From positions 124,001-188,000 of the forward strand of contig SADC01000029.1 of the NCBI GenBank assembly GCA_004194705.1: a stretch of 64,000 nt of DNA. Reading direction: 5' to 3'. This document shows, piece by piece, positions 35,193 through 48,900 of this stretch. This stretch comes from Ditylenchus dipsaci. Lineage: Eukaryota; Nematoda; Chromadorea; Rhabditida; Anguinidae. Numbering within the stretch: position 1 is the stretch's first letter; every line of letters starts with the position of its first letter. A program made the position numbers and the translations under genes. The notes under the pieces are model-generated. The model did no database searches. It was given only the letters and a program-made list of their open reading frames with translations, and had not been told where the DNA came from.

Positions 35193-38065
35193 AAATCATG
35201 TTGACATGTTGCTAACTATGAAAAATTACGGTAACCAAGTAAAATATGTTGACAAAACGAAAAAAGTTGACTATGAAAATTTTCGTTAACTATGTAAAAT
35301 TTGTTGACTATGCAAAGGATATACCGGCGCTTTTCAGGTCAAGCCGATATTATTTCATTTTTTCGGGCCGGTGCGGACCAAAATTTAAAAACAGTACGGC
35401 CTCTGCATATGCCTGATCAAAAGTCAAACTTGAGGCGGATGATTTTACTTTGAGAGAAATCTGTAAAGTTACCATATTTATATTCAATTCAAAATCTTGT
35501 TCTTGGGGTTGTGTTTTTAACCCACTTTTAGAATACTTTTTTCATGCAACTTCCCATTTATTTAATAGCCAGTGAGGTGAGCTAAAAAATGGGCAGTAAC
35601 TTGCCTGTAAAAAGTCTTCATAAATAGGTCACAACACAATGTCACAAACATGCTTTTTCAAATTTAGGGAGAAGGAAATATAATTATTAGAAAAAATACG
35701 GTATTCTGATTTATTATGGCTTGTTTGCAGAATACCACCCCACAGAGTGCTCGGATGGAGGAGATAACCTAAAATTCGTGTTTATCCACTCCTCGACTCA
35801 CTTACCTTAGACATAATTCCGAGAAGTACTCTTGATCATAAAATACAAATAGAGTCCTTTTTTGCCACGGCTTAGTTGAAAAACATGATAAGACAGCCGA
35901 AAAATGCAATCATCTACTTTTTTTTATTTTTATGCCATAAAAGTAGCTCCATTTTTCTCCCTGCCCTCCCTATACAACCCTCGTTCAATCTTTAATTCAA
36001 AAAGCGCCAATTTGAATTTTTCAAATTTTGACTAAAAAAGCATGATACGGTCCCTGGGGTTCGAATTTTTTTCTCAGAATCAAAAAATCACGCGGCTTTA
36101 TCATGAAATCAGTATCGAGAAACACGAATATAATGTTATATTCTCTACCCGAGCACTCTGGCGGGGAGGGGGTTGGTGGTGATTTGTCACTGCAACCTTT
36201 AATTTTTCACTTTTAGACCCGAAAATTAATAGAAATTACACTTTAATTATCTATCAATATCGTCACAATCTGGGTGGGCTTGGAGTGAAAAAGCTAGTTT
36301 CGTGTTCAATTCCAAAACAGAGTGATTTTCTATACTAAATTACCATAAATCACAAACTCCATGCCAATATGCCAAAAGCTAAACAATTGAACAAAAGGCT
36401 GACTTAGCTCACTTAAAACATGCCATTTCACATTTTGTGCCCCCAAAAGTATGATTAATTATGCAGTTATTGCTTTTGTTCATTGATATATGAGTGTGCG
36501 TGTACACATTTTTGCTCTAATGCAATCCAGCCCGCAAAAAGGCATAGTCATATTGGGGGCACCTGTCAACCAATCCAACTTTTCGGCAAATAAATTTTAG
36601 CGAACAAACACACACACTCGCTTTCTTTTATTATTCACCTGGTTTGAGTGGGCAGTAGTAGGTAGTAGTCAAGTTATTATGCTTTTTTGGCATTATCAAA
36701 AAATCTGTTTACTTTCGCAAGTAGCAGTTTGCGTAGAAAAGTTAAGCAGAACTTATTTTTGAGCTAATTTTGTTTGTGCATAAACGTTAAACCTATTTTT
36801 GGACATATGTCAAAAATGGGCACGTTATTTTAGCCCCTGTAATTTTTTTACAAATTTTTTGAGATTTTAAAAAATAATTACGAAATTGCAACTGCAATGT
36901 CTGAGTGGTATTTTTAGATCACCTTACCCTAAGCTCAGGTTAAAATAAACCGAAAAATCAAAAAAGTTTAAAAAATTGCAGGGGAGACCAAGGCAAAATT
37001 TTGCAAAATTTATAAGAATTCGGGACATCATGGTTCCTTTTAAATTTTTAACAAAGAAAGGTGTACGGAAATTTTTTCATTTTTGAAAAAAATGGTGGCA
37101 CAAAAATTGTGTGAGAAAAAATATCCACTAAGAAAAATCGTAAATTAGTAGAAATAAGTTAAAAAATTGGCTAAATCACTCTTTTTTTTGTATCATATTC
37201 TCAGCAAATGCCCAACCTTTGTGATGTCAATGTCTAATTGAGTATTTGCACAAATGTAAAAGTTTGTTTTTGTTTTGAGGAAAGAAATTTTCGTTGCATA
37301 GGTAGATAATTGGATTTGATGGTTTATTATCAACATGTCATGCGAAATCGGAATCAAGTTTGTTTTAATGTTTAATGACTGGCTATTTATGATATTTTGT
37401 GTAGCTTACCTTTTTCGGTTAAAATAATTAGCTAAATTGTTAATAGATTAATAAAAATGGTCGCCAGCAAAAATTTTCTTGTAAATCATGATTAAATCCG
37501 ACATCTGTCAGAAAAATAGGCTAAAATTTTTATGAATGAATATTTTGAAATTCAAAAATTTGGGTGAAACATTTTCCATGCAGGACAGTTCAATGTTAGT
37601 GACATTGGCCAGCAGGCAACTATCGTCTTTTTTACAAACATTTTTGCAACAGAGAATACCAAATTGCTGACAAGATATTCCTGCTTAGCGTGCTTGACTT
37701 GCTTATAAACAGCTTTTAAAATTCAAATTTGATGGTATATTTATGAAATACCTTTCAAGACAAAAAAGATTTTAATTTAGTCCCATTTTCCTGATAATAG
37801 TCGTATGGCGTGATAAAAATAGGTATATCCCCTATTAGAATTCACTTTTCTAGCCGCTTTTTTTGAAAGTAAAGCTGACATTCTGGGAAATTGCTCACAG
37901 CGACAAAAGTGATTTTTTCATCTACTACCCGTACCAAAAAAAGCGTGACCCTTAGTTTAACTATGTTGTTGTGCCAAAAAAACACAAAATTTCACATGAA
38001 ACGAATGAAAAATAATATATATGTGGCCTAACAAGCATAGCCTTGTAAGTAAACAGCAAAAAATC
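35193..38065. other. Long gene-poor AT-rich DNA
   Basis: Contains the hairpin-family half copy (35795-35890), an AGGGGAGACCAAGGC motif at 36983, and no coding or RNA signal that I can support. Confidence 0.5.
35795..35890. repeat. GC-rich hairpin family, half copy
   Basis: CTCACTTACCTTAGACATAA then CGAGAAGTACTCTTGATC and TTTTTGCCACGGCTTAG. The hairpin stem is lost. Confidence 0.65.
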
Positions 38066-38072
38066 AAAACAC

Positions 38073-38136
38073 TAGTGCTGCGCATTTGTGTTTTCGCGAT
38101 GTTGCGATGCGATATATCGCATCGCACGCAGCACTA
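38073..38136. mobile_element. Very short hAT-like MITE
   Basis: Ends TAGTGCTGCG and CGCAGCACTA around GCGATGCGATATATCGCATC. Flanked by AAAACAC on both sides (7-8 bp depending on the cut). Confidence 0.65.
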
Positions 38137-38481
38137 AAAACACTGCACAAAAAAATTTTACCGTTTGCCAGTGTTCCACATAAAACCTCAGCGATTTTTG
38201 ATTTTTGAATCAATGAACTTGTATACGATTGCTGACTAGATCCTGTGACCATGCTGAAGAGTATATTACTGTCTGATGGGCTCCAAAATCTCTTAGCTTA
38301 CGAAACCCAATAGATTTTTTGGAATAAGTTACTTGAATTTATTGAAAATTCAATTTAACTTACATTATTGAGGGTTTAAAAGCATAAATATATTTTATAT
38401 ACAGTTTTAGAAAGTCTTGTCACTACAGGTTCGGTTCAGGACTTTTCCTGACTTCTCAGAGTCCACTTAATGCCTCTAAAG

Positions 38482-39455
38482 TAGAGACCGTGACGATCGA
38501 TACATCGCATCGTTAACATCGTTACATCGGTCCTGATTTTAGTCAAAAACATCGCATCGTTACATCGTTGGTCGATTTTTGAAAACATCGTACATCGCAT
38601 CGTTTTTCGGCCCGACATCGTACATCGTAACGATGTATCGTTCATGAACAAAAAATACACTATTATTTGTTAAATTATTGCACTTTGAGTCAAAAAGTTT
38701 TTGCCTGCGACGCCATTTGCGTGTTTAAGATCTGTTATTTATCCATATGCAACAGTTTATACGCATATTATACTTTGAGTATGCATCTTGTCTTAACACT
38801 CTTGTGCTTTGTGGCCTTTTCTTGATTCTTCAAATAAATTTTCGCCTTGGGGGGCCAAGACAAACAACCTGAAAGGGTATCCAGATACCCTAAAAGATCA
38901 GAAGGGATATTCTTTAAATTTTGAGGGTATTCTACTTTGTTTTGTTCACTAGAGCTGGGCAAAAAGAGTCTTTAATGCATTTATGATCAAGAGTCTTGCT
39001 GGGAATCTTGTCTAAGGTGAGTGAGTGCGCGCATATTTAACTCTCAAGCCCCCGCCCTCTTCGGAGGTGCAGGGGGCTTGGTGCCGTTGGGTTGAGATGC
39101 GCACACTTACATACCTTAGACTCAAATTACTCGAAAGTGACTCTAGATGCATAAAAACAATATGCATACCAGAGTTTTTTTTACGCGGTAGGCCCCAGTC
39201 AAATATTAGTCAAAAAAAATTTTACCCTCTACCCAACAAAAATTTAAGCTGAAGTTTCATGGCGTAGAAAAATTTTGCTTACCAATTTGTACACAACATT
39301 TTTGCTATATTATACATCGTCTGCCAAATTTTAGTGTGAAACATCGTAACGATGTATCGTTTACAATAGCCGACATCGATCGTTACATCGATCGTTGAAA
39401 ATTTGAGTCGAAAACATCGTATCGTTACATCGTTGGGGGCAAATCACGGTCTCTA
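38482..39455. mobile_element. hAT-type element with ACGATGTATCG terminal clusters
   Basis: 974 bp, exact 8-bp duplication CTCTAAAG (38474-38481 and 39456-39463). Ends TAGAGACCGTGACGATCG and inverse of ATCACGGTCTCTA. Both ends have dense ACATCGTTACATCG-type repeats. The interior holds a CCTTGGGGGGCCAAGAC motif (38846) and a hairpin-family copy (38955-39195). It ends only 168 bases before the GPCR start codon. No transposase. Confidence 0.85.
38955..39195. repeat. GC-rich hairpin family, complete copy
   Basis: CTGGGCAAAAAGAGTCTTTA, TTGTCTAAGGTGAGTGAGTG, loop CGCCCTCTTCGGAGGTGCAG, then GAGATGCGCACACTTACATA and CCTTAGACTC. Lies inside the hAT element 38482-39455. Confidence 0.75.
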
Positions 39456-39622
39456 CTCTAAAGTTACCAATTCCGAGTCCTAGTTCTGTGAATTTCGAAA
39501 ATCGTGAGTATTTGACAACCCCTTTGATTGATCCATCAAGATTATTCAGACTTCCATCAAAATTCTTATTAAAGCCAGCCAGTTTTAGGGCCACTACAAA
39601 AAAGAATTTTCTACTATTTACT

Positions 39623-39998
39623 ATGCCAAACAGCCCAAATTTAACAGTGCTAAATGAGACCAAAAAGCAAATGCAGACCAGACATCTTTCTCGCAACCAC
39701 CTAAACCAGAACTACAACAACTTAGAACATTTGCTGACCACCACCACCGCTACTATATTCAGTGGTGCGCAAGCTAACACAGCTAGCAGTATGCTTCAGC
39801 ATCACCAGTTATTTCCTTTACTGCACAACTGCACCTACAGGTATGACCAGTCAGCTGAAGATGACCAGCTAATTGGGACGGTGTCCCTGTACATGGACGG
39901 TCCCCTGACATTGCTGGGTGCTTTGCTTGCCTTTATTGGATGTCATTTTGCTGTCAAGTTCTTGGCAACTGCTGGTCTGAATAAGGATCTAACTGCTG
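39623..39998 (+). CDS. GPCR exon 1: extracellular N-tail and TM1
   Basis: I start at ATG 39623 because it gives an extracellular tail of about 85 residues with three N-glycosylation sequons before TM1. An in-frame ATG at 39488, only about 30 bases past the end of a hAT-type element, would add 45 residues. TM1 is followed by [14 protein letters not shown] and the donor CTG|GTGAGT, phase 1. No upstream signal peptide is seen. The Thr-rich [10 protein letters not shown] stretch is probably tail rather than membrane. Confidence 0.75.
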
Positions 39999-42900
39999 GT
40001 GAGTGCAATTCAGTATAAAGATTTTGGGAAATGGGCTTTGCATCGTCACAAAATCAAGCCAACTGCGAACGATGTATAGACTTCCATCAATTTGACTCAA
40101 TTGTTCATATGAGCTATGAGCTATGAACGTTGCAACGGCAACCGGACATTTCCGGTTGAAAGCCGGAGATGTCACGCGGACGAAAGTTTTGTTAGCACAT
40201 TCTTTGGTTACGCATCCAGCTTATTTTTTCAGGATCACTTTGAATCCAGGCTATTTTTACTGATCCTGAATGATACTGATCCTCAGCTCGAAATCAAAAA
40301 TGGGCTAACAAAACTTTCTTCCGCGCGACAATTTCGGTTTTTCCCGTAAATGTCCGGTTGTCATTGCAACCCATTATTTTTTAAATGGGAATTTTCGAAT
40401 ATAACCAAAAATTGTTCATTATCTGATATTAGGATTTCCTTGATCCACTTTACTAGTAATGGCTTGTTTTGAAATTATAATATTCCAAATGCGATGGGAA
40501 ATTAAATAATTTTCGTCAAGTCAAAACTTACCCGTGAGTATGACAAATGTTCGTTGTCTTGCTAAAGCTTTCGCAAGTTTTTCGTTCACCATCATAAAAG
40601 CTCTAATTAGAGCCCATCCTTTAACAAATTTCACGTCTTTATGTTTTGACTAATTTTTTACTGAGTAGATGCACGACGCGGATTTTACAGTTTTTGAAAA
40701 GAAGGTTTTTTTTTATGAAATGAAAGACATTTGGCCAAAAAGTGTAATTTCAGCCAGTGCGCTTTGGTTTTGATCACCAAAAATAAAGATTTTGTTGTAA
40801 AATCTAAAAATATCTAAAGATTCAGGTCTCAAATAAAGCACCTATTGCGCGAATAAAGGACAAATTGTGTTATAAAGGATAATTTGTGTAATATTCCAAC
40901 CCCGATAAATAATCGTCTAATGCAACCTATTGCAAAGTAGTAGTCACTCTAGGGTGGATTAAATAATTTTCCGCCAACCTGATACTTGGCTCTATATGTG
41001 TTGCTGTTCGCCTTGCTCACCCCTGTTGTTTTTTGTTATTCTTGTAGAAATCGATGGCTTTTCACGCATTAAGCTCGACTCTTAGCATATCGTTGTCAGT
41101 GGATTCGTGAAAAACTTGATTTTTAATAGACAACAAAAAAGCTGACTGAAGACAAATCACAATAAATTTTTTTTTAGAAAAAACAACAACAGGGGGACCA
41201 AGGCTAATATTTTTTGGGGCAAACCCCAATACATATTAAGCTGTATAATTCATTCAAGTATTTGTTCTCTCCAAATTTCGCAAACTAAATCTACAAAACC
41301 ACTTTCTGATTCAGGGCTACCTGCTACGTAAAAGTCTTGAGTAAAATAGTTCAACATGTTTTTATTACAGCATTGTATGCGTTGTGCCTTTGTGATGCCT
41401 TCCTAATCTTCATGGTGGTGCTCTACCACTCCATTGAGGCCACCGGCATTCTAATTACCGGTCAAAATGTGATGTGGAACGAACAAGATGTGGTGCTTTA
41501 TACACACGGCATAGTCAGCTCTGCCACTACCGCTTCCGTAAGCACTTTAAACCAGACCTTTCCACCTAATTTTCTCGTTTCTTTGCACTTTTTGAACAGC
41601 ACACTCAAATTGCGTGTGAAAAAGAAAACGTTTTTGAAATTTGACAATGGTTTTTTTCTAGTTACACAACAACAATGTCTATAAAAGTATTGACTTTTGG
41701 TCTTTATGAAAAAAAAATAGTTGTGAAAATATGAAAATATCCGTCCAAAAGCTATTTTGAGTGGGTATTTATTAAAAGAACATTATGTGTGAAAGTGCTT
41801 TCATGACTAACATAAAGCACTTTTTGGAAAAAATTGGAAAAATAATGTCACAGAAGTGCAATCTCAAATTTTTCACACAACTTTACAAGTAACAAGACCC
41901 GAGCTTTATATCTTTAAAAGCCTCCAGATCCAAAAGTATTTGGTACGATCTCGAAATTTTTGGTGGCTCAACAATGGCTTAAAATGGCTCAAGCTCAAAA
42001 AAATGACATGCTGTGGGCCTTCCAGCTGTTTCCGACATCTTAATCACGCATTGACATTTTTGTCTGTTTCATGTAAGTAATAGCTGTTTTCGATCTTAAT
42101 ATAGTTTTGGGACGTGGGGGTGAAGGTTTATTCACGCTAAATTTTCAGACATTTTTCGCACACTTTTGTCCAGTTTTTTTTGGAATACTCAAGTACAACA
42201 TCCTAGCTTTTATTCAACCTTAGACGATCACGTTAAAGTTGTCACGGATTGCTAACGTACTTCGAGCTCAATTTCAGGTTTTCGGCTACGTGAACACCTT
42301 TGAACTTGAAGTCAAACTCGAAGGTGTTCACGTGCTTTGACTAAAGTTTGAGTTCGAGTTCAAGTGCGAGGTACAGATTAAAATTGTTGATGTGTACAAC
42401 TTGAACTGTTTCTTTAGTAAACTCCCAGAAAATCCACTTTGGGTGGCCTTTGGCCATTCTAGGATGGTATTATGAGCGAATACCTTCGAGTCCGAGCTCG
42501 CATTTTTTGGCTTAGTGAACACCATCGATCTAACTCGAGCCTGAACTAAAACTCGAAGTGCGTAAACATACATCAATCTCTCAATTGTGATCTTATTTAT
42601 TCTTTGCAGCCTAGAAATAATGATGGGTTACACAGTTAAACTCATGCGATCAAAATGGGTTTCGTAGTAAATAATCTTTTTCGTGATATCTTGTTTTTCG
42701 CGAGATAAATCATCTTTTTCAAAAACCAAATCAATATAAGCCTTTTATAATTGTGGATATAAAACCCAACGGTAAAATTTTTTAAAAAATTACCAAATAT
42801 TAAGCGACCCACCATTTAATCAAAATTGTATACCACTATACTGAACACAGTGTCGCCGACGTGGTCAGTGAACTCGAAGTTCGTGATTATACACCGATTT

Positions 42901-45900
42901 CCACCACTCATGTTACTCTGTACGGGGTTATGTATCTGCCAGATGGTATCTTCTCAGGCCGCTCAATATCTGACTTTATGGCTGAGATTTGTATGTTTCT
43001 AAATGGGCTTTATGAACGCCATACCAAGCTTTCCAAAGATAATATGACCATTTTGTGCGTCCTAGGGTCATAGGGTTAAGTATAAATACGGATAATTGAA
43101 GTTGCTTTAAAAAAAATTTCAGCGCTACTATGATATACCCCCCCCCCATCAAGATTTTTAGGAGTTGTCAAAAGTCATTTTTAAGTTATAGTTTTGCTAT
43201 AAAAGGACCAGAAAAGTAATTTGAAAAAAGAGTGGGTGTGCGTCCGGAAAATTTTGGAAAAATCGGAGCGCCGGCGCCGACATCGTCGCCTTTTTTGAAA
43301 ACTGTGTAGTCGGGCGCCGGCGCCTCTTTTTTCATTGGTTATTTATATTTTTTCTTATTATAGAAATAGCCTTTTTGCTTGTTTTTAAACTGTGGTTTGT
43401 ACTGATTTTTTCAGCTTTTTTAGCTTTAATGACTCAAACAGCTCCATTTCTTCTTAAATTCTGCACTTTCAGTTTAAAAAAAGATAAAATTGTAATTTTG
43501 ACCACTCCTAAAAATCTTGATTTTTGGGAGGGGGGGGGGTATATCAAAATACCTTTTTTTGACTTGAACCATCTGGATGGTATCTGAACCACCAAAATGC
43601 TACTCAAACCCCAGGGCACGACCTGAACCACCTGGAGGGTACCTGAAATATCGGGAAGGTATTTCAGCCACCGGTTTTTGCCTGGACTTTTTGAAGGCAC
43701 GCTAGAGTTTTTTCTAGTGTGCATGACGAATGAATTTCTTTTGCCAGACACCTGTGGGGCGCTAATCCACTTAATTAATAATATTTTAGCGATGATAGAT
43801 AATTGTTTTTTTAATGATGAAAAACGACGTTTGTGCGATGCACCAACATCCGATTTTGGCCTTTTACCCTTTTCCTTCAAGTCAAAAAGTCGATTTCTGG
43901 TGAATTTTTTTTCTAAAAATGGTCGACCGGGCAATAAAAATGTTTTCTACACAACTTTTCAGCAGCTAAAACACACAAAAAGTGGTTTAAAACTCTTTTG
44001 GGCAACTCCATGATAAGGAACTTTAGCCAAATTTCTTCTAAAGACAGAATTTAGAAATTTTCTTGCCTTGACTACTATGGTTCTAAAAAATATTTAAACA
44101 CAAAAAAAAAAGATTAAATTGCCTAATTTTCAGACCTTGTTGGTTGTATTCATCACTTTTCAACGCTTCCTGGTGGTCATGTTTCCGATGAGATATGCAA
44201 GGAATAAAGCAATGGTACAGAAAAAACAGAAAAAGATCTTATATTTTTCAATTTACAGGACACACCAGTCAGGAGGGTATCCAGTCTAGAAGACCTGGAA
44301 GTGTCCAATGGTCTGCTCACCAGGACTGTTTCCAAAAAGTTTTTTCATCGCAAATCGCCGTCACTTCGCAAGCTAATCCGTCCTTTCATATTTCCAGGTG
44401 GAGAAAATCAGTTTTAGAATTGTACAATAATCTATCTAATTTCAGTATTTGTGGTCGCTTTTGCCTTAGTTATTAACAGCACAGTATTTTTCGAGTTTGA
44501 GCTAGTGGATTGCTTCAATTACGTCGAACAAAGAATTTCTACGCATCTCTATCCGACAGTTTTGAGGCAGAGCCAAACTGTACGCGATTTTTCTAAAAAA
44601 AATATATTAAAAAAGAGACAAGGTTTTTTTGAAATGAACTCTATCAGTTTACCACAAAAAGTGGTACAACATTTAAATCAAAGTTAGGAAATAACTTGAA
44701 ATATGGATATAGGACATTTTCCCGCCGGACATTTTTGGTGATCTTTTTGTGGCTGTACTTTTTTCAGAATTGAGAAAAAATTCTGTTATTACTGTTTTGT
44801 ACTGAGATTCAAAGCTTCAAAATTGACGATCTACATTTAGATACAAAATTTGGATAAAAATGCCCAGTCTGACACTGTGTCTGACACTCAAGCCGAAAAA
44901 ATGTAACTAATCTACAAATTTTTCAGTACAATGTGTTGAGAACCGTAATAATGATGACTACCCAAACAGTTGGCCCTATTTCTACAATTTCTTTGCTGAC
45001 CTGCATAACTGAATACAAAGTTCATGCCAGTCTCAAGGCCAGAAGAAGGTCAGTCACTCACAGCTTTCTTATGAAGAAAAATTAGCCACAGCGTTTTTAA
45101 AAACTGGGAAAAATATTAAATTGTGTCATACATACGTTTTTTTTGAAAAGAAATTATTGGGACATTGGGCTTTTATATAAACTTTTCAAACTATTTTTTC
45201 AAATTGAACAACTTATTTTGTAGCTGAAAATCTTGACTCAGAAAACAAATAGGTCAACTTTTAAAAACTCGTCAAAAAATTGAACCCGATGCTACAAAAA
45301 TGTCTTTCAAAAAAAAGTATTTTTGACACAACCTGATATCTTTTGTAATAGATTAAAAAGCGAAAAAGATCAAGCTGCTATTTACTAACTTTTGTACAAA
45401 AAATTCGAAAAAATGTCGTGGTTTATAAAAAAGACACTCCGAAATGATAAAAGAATTGGTTCATCAATAACTCTGTAAATAACTTTGATCAAAGACAAAA
45501 GAGTGCTTTTTGCCTAACCGTCTGACAGCTAGACAAACCAGCAATTTGTGGAGCACCCATTTCGATTAGATTCAGGATTTTATTTACTTATTTGAAATCA
45601 TGCTTCACAGGATCATTTCTGTAGTATGTTTTCTTCCAAGGAGCGACACTTGGACTGCCTTTGCATCTGCGATGATCGAGATGTGGCGTCTTCCTCTGAG
45701 CGTGAAGCTCTTCGAAATGTATCCCTTTGGGATCTTTCGAACTTGAGGATCGTGGTTGGGTCCCGCAAGGGAACTCGCCTGGGGAAGACGCTTGCTGAGC
45801 AGATATTTATTTTTATAATACCCTTGGGGGTATATCAGTTCCGGGCAGTGTTCTCAATAGTCAGAGGCAGAATGGAAAGTCAGAATGAAATTCAAAAATT

Positions 45901-48900
45901 CTGACAGTCAGAAAGCGCGGGAAAATATTCTGACTGTTAGAAATGAGAGTCAGAAAAAAAATCGATCAGATCACGCTGTTTTTTCCCTGTCTGATCGTCA
46001 TTTCTGAGAGTCAGAAAGAGTCTGACAGTCAGAATAATTTCCCGCGCCTTCTGACTGTCAGAATTTTTGAATTTCATTCTGACTTTCCATTCTGCCTCTG
46101 ACTATTGAGAACACTGGTTCCGGGTGCCTTGAAGAAAAAAAATAAAAAATTGATTAAGTCAATTATCAATTTCTTAAGGGTGGTATTTAATTCTGCCCCT
46201 AATCTGTGAAAAATGCCCCTAATTCGAATTGTCCCTAATTACTGAAAAATGCCCCCTAATTTTCTGAAAAATGCCCCTAATTTTTTTCTCTCGTCGTTTT
46301 TAGTCAAAACTTCGCGAGAATTCAAATTTTCTTGTCAGAAAATAACTTGGATTGGTCAGAATCCCCCGCGGAATGGCCAGAAGTCCCTGAAAGTTGGTTT
46401 TTTGGGGGTTTACTAAATAGGGGGGGGGGGGTTACACTTTGCGAAAAATCGATTGAGCTGATCAGATTTCGGGTCCGATAGGCTTAATCGCTCAGAATTC
46501 CAGGTTTACGGTGGTTTTTGAATTTTTTAGTCTGAACCAACGAAACCAAGTGGTCGTCCACTTGGATCAAATTTTTTTTACGTTTTTATGGTCCAAAACC
46601 TGTTTTCTACATCAACTCGGGCATGCTGAGGATGGTTTGACAGTAGTAAAATGCCGTTTTCTCGAGTACTTTTTGAGTTTTGAGGAATAATTGATTTTGG
46701 TGAAATCATTTATTTGCCAAAACTCAAAAAATACTCGAGAAAACGCCATTTTACCACTGTCAAACCATCTTCAGCATGCCCGAGTTAATCTAGAAAACAG
46801 GTTTTGGACCACGAAAAACGTAAAAAAAATTTTGATCCAAGTGGACGACCCATTGGTTTGGTTGCTTCAGACTAAAAAATTTAAAAACCACCGTAAGCCT
46901 GGAATTCTGAGCAATTAAGCCCATCGGACCCGAAATCTGATCCGCTCAATCGATTTTTCACAAAAAGTATACCCCCTTTAGTAAACCCCCGAAAAACCAA
47001 CTTTCAGGCGCTTCTGGCCATTCCGCGGTGGGATTTTGACCAATCCAAGTTATTTTCTGACTAGAAAATTTGAATTCCCGCAAAATTTTGACTAAAAATG
47101 ACGAGAAAAAAATTAGGGGGCATTTTCAGTAATTAGGGGCAATTCGAATTAGGGGGCATTTTTCCCGAAATTAGGGGGCATTTTTCACAGATTAGGGGGC
47201 AGAATTAAATATTACCATTTCTTAATTGAAATATCATCACTAAATTTTTAGTTAAAAAGCCTTTCTTGCATCCAAAATATTTTATTCTTTAACAACTCCC
47301 GCACGGCGTTTTAAACCTGCATTAACGTTCAGTTAAAAATAAACAAAACGCCAAAAATTTTAAAGCAAATTTTTTCTTATTTGAATACTTTCATTGTATT
47401 TTCAAGAGACTAGAGGAGCCCAGAAGCCAAGATCTAAACAGAAAAAGGAAATATTTACTATTTTTCACTTTAAATTTCGTAGTATTTTAACGCGCTACGC
47501 GCGTCGTACTGATGCTAGATGGCCGCTCAAGGCGGCCAAAATTTCACCACAAAATATGCATTTTATTCAACAATTTGTCTTGTACCTTTGAATATCAGTA
47601 ATAACATCTCATGCCGATTTTTAGTATATCTAACCAAGTCTGGGATATCATGCCTATTTTCAGGACATCTAACCCAGACCGGGATCTCATGCATACTTTC
47701 AGGACATCCAACCCAGCCCGGGATCTCATGCATACTTTCAGGACATCCATCCCAGAACTGGATCTCATGCATACTTTCAGGACATCCAACCCAGCCCGAC
47801 ATATGATGCATATTTTTAGGACATCCAAATTAAATATCACAAATAAGACATCCAAATTAAATATATTAAATATCAAATATCATTAATTAAATATCACTAA
47901 TTTTTCGAATACAGTCAAACCTCAATTTAACGACCCCCACCTCAAGTTCGTTCCCACTTAGGGTCCGAGGCTTTTCTAACCCCATTTTTGAAATAATTTA
48001 TCGATTCTGTTTTGAGAGTCTAGTCACAAATATCGTAAGGATTCCGATTTTGCCCATCGTTTTTCAAAAACCTGAAGTTTTCGATTTTGAAAAATCGCGA
48101 AAACTTTAGACTTCTGAAAAACGATCGACGAAATCGGAATCCTTACGATGTTTGCGACCAGACTGTTGAAAAAGTATCGATAAAATATTTTGAAAATGGG
48201 GTTAAAGGGCATGTTCATGCGTGATGAAACACAATTTTAAAATAGAAAAGGCGCGAACCAGGCGTGCCAGAGGTTTGAAAAAGATTTAAACTTTGTATAT
48301 GAATTTGAATTTCGTCAAACCCAGCAATTGTGTGTGCAGCGAAAGGCATTAGTACTCAACTTAACCATCATCAATCAGCCGGCTTGGGTCCCTAGATGAA
48401 ATTGAGCTGGACCTCTTCGGAGTGTCTCGTGCTCTGAGTTTTGAATTCGCCGAGCCTTTGGTTCGGTTGTTTGTTCGGGTAATTGCTTCCGGTTGGTTAT
48501 CCCTCGATTTCGGTCGAGTTTTAGATTTGCCTTTGGTTCGGCGTTCTATCTGTGCGTGGCAGCACACTCTGTATAGCGAACAGGGCGGAACAAGTAATAA
48601 TCCAATTTTTCATACCAACTCTTCTCGAATTTTCTCGCTCTTTTGTAGACCTGTCAGGTAAACAAGATTTTCGATTTCGGTTACCTGAACCGAATCGAGG
48701 GATAACCGACAGGAAGCAGTTACGTTACATAAACCAACAACCGAACCAAAGGCTCAGCGAATCCAGAACTCTGAAAACTAGACACTTCGAAGAGGTCTAG
48801 CTCAGTTTCAACCTCGGAACCTGACCCGTCTGAATGATAGGGGTTAAGTTGAGTACTAATGCCTTTCGCTGCACACACAATTGCTGGATTTGACGAAATT

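Noticed and set aside
39488..39622. Upstream extension of GPCR exon 1
   Set aside because: In frame but 45 residues with no signal peptide, starting just past a hAT element; I prefer the internal ATG though this is not excluded.
43434..43934. 166-codon minus-strand frame
   Set aside because: Overlaps a MITE end and poly-G run, composition biased, no recognisable domain; likely a chance frame in GPCR intron 2.
47628..47830. CRISPR-like regular repeat
   Set aside because: Units are contiguous with no spacers, and the genome is eukaryotic.
47563..47886. Three overlapping open frames on both strands
   Set aside because: They are produced by the 39-bp minisatellite.
48361..48800. Arg/Ser-rich frames on both strands
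   Set aside because: Mirror images of each other created by the foldback arms.
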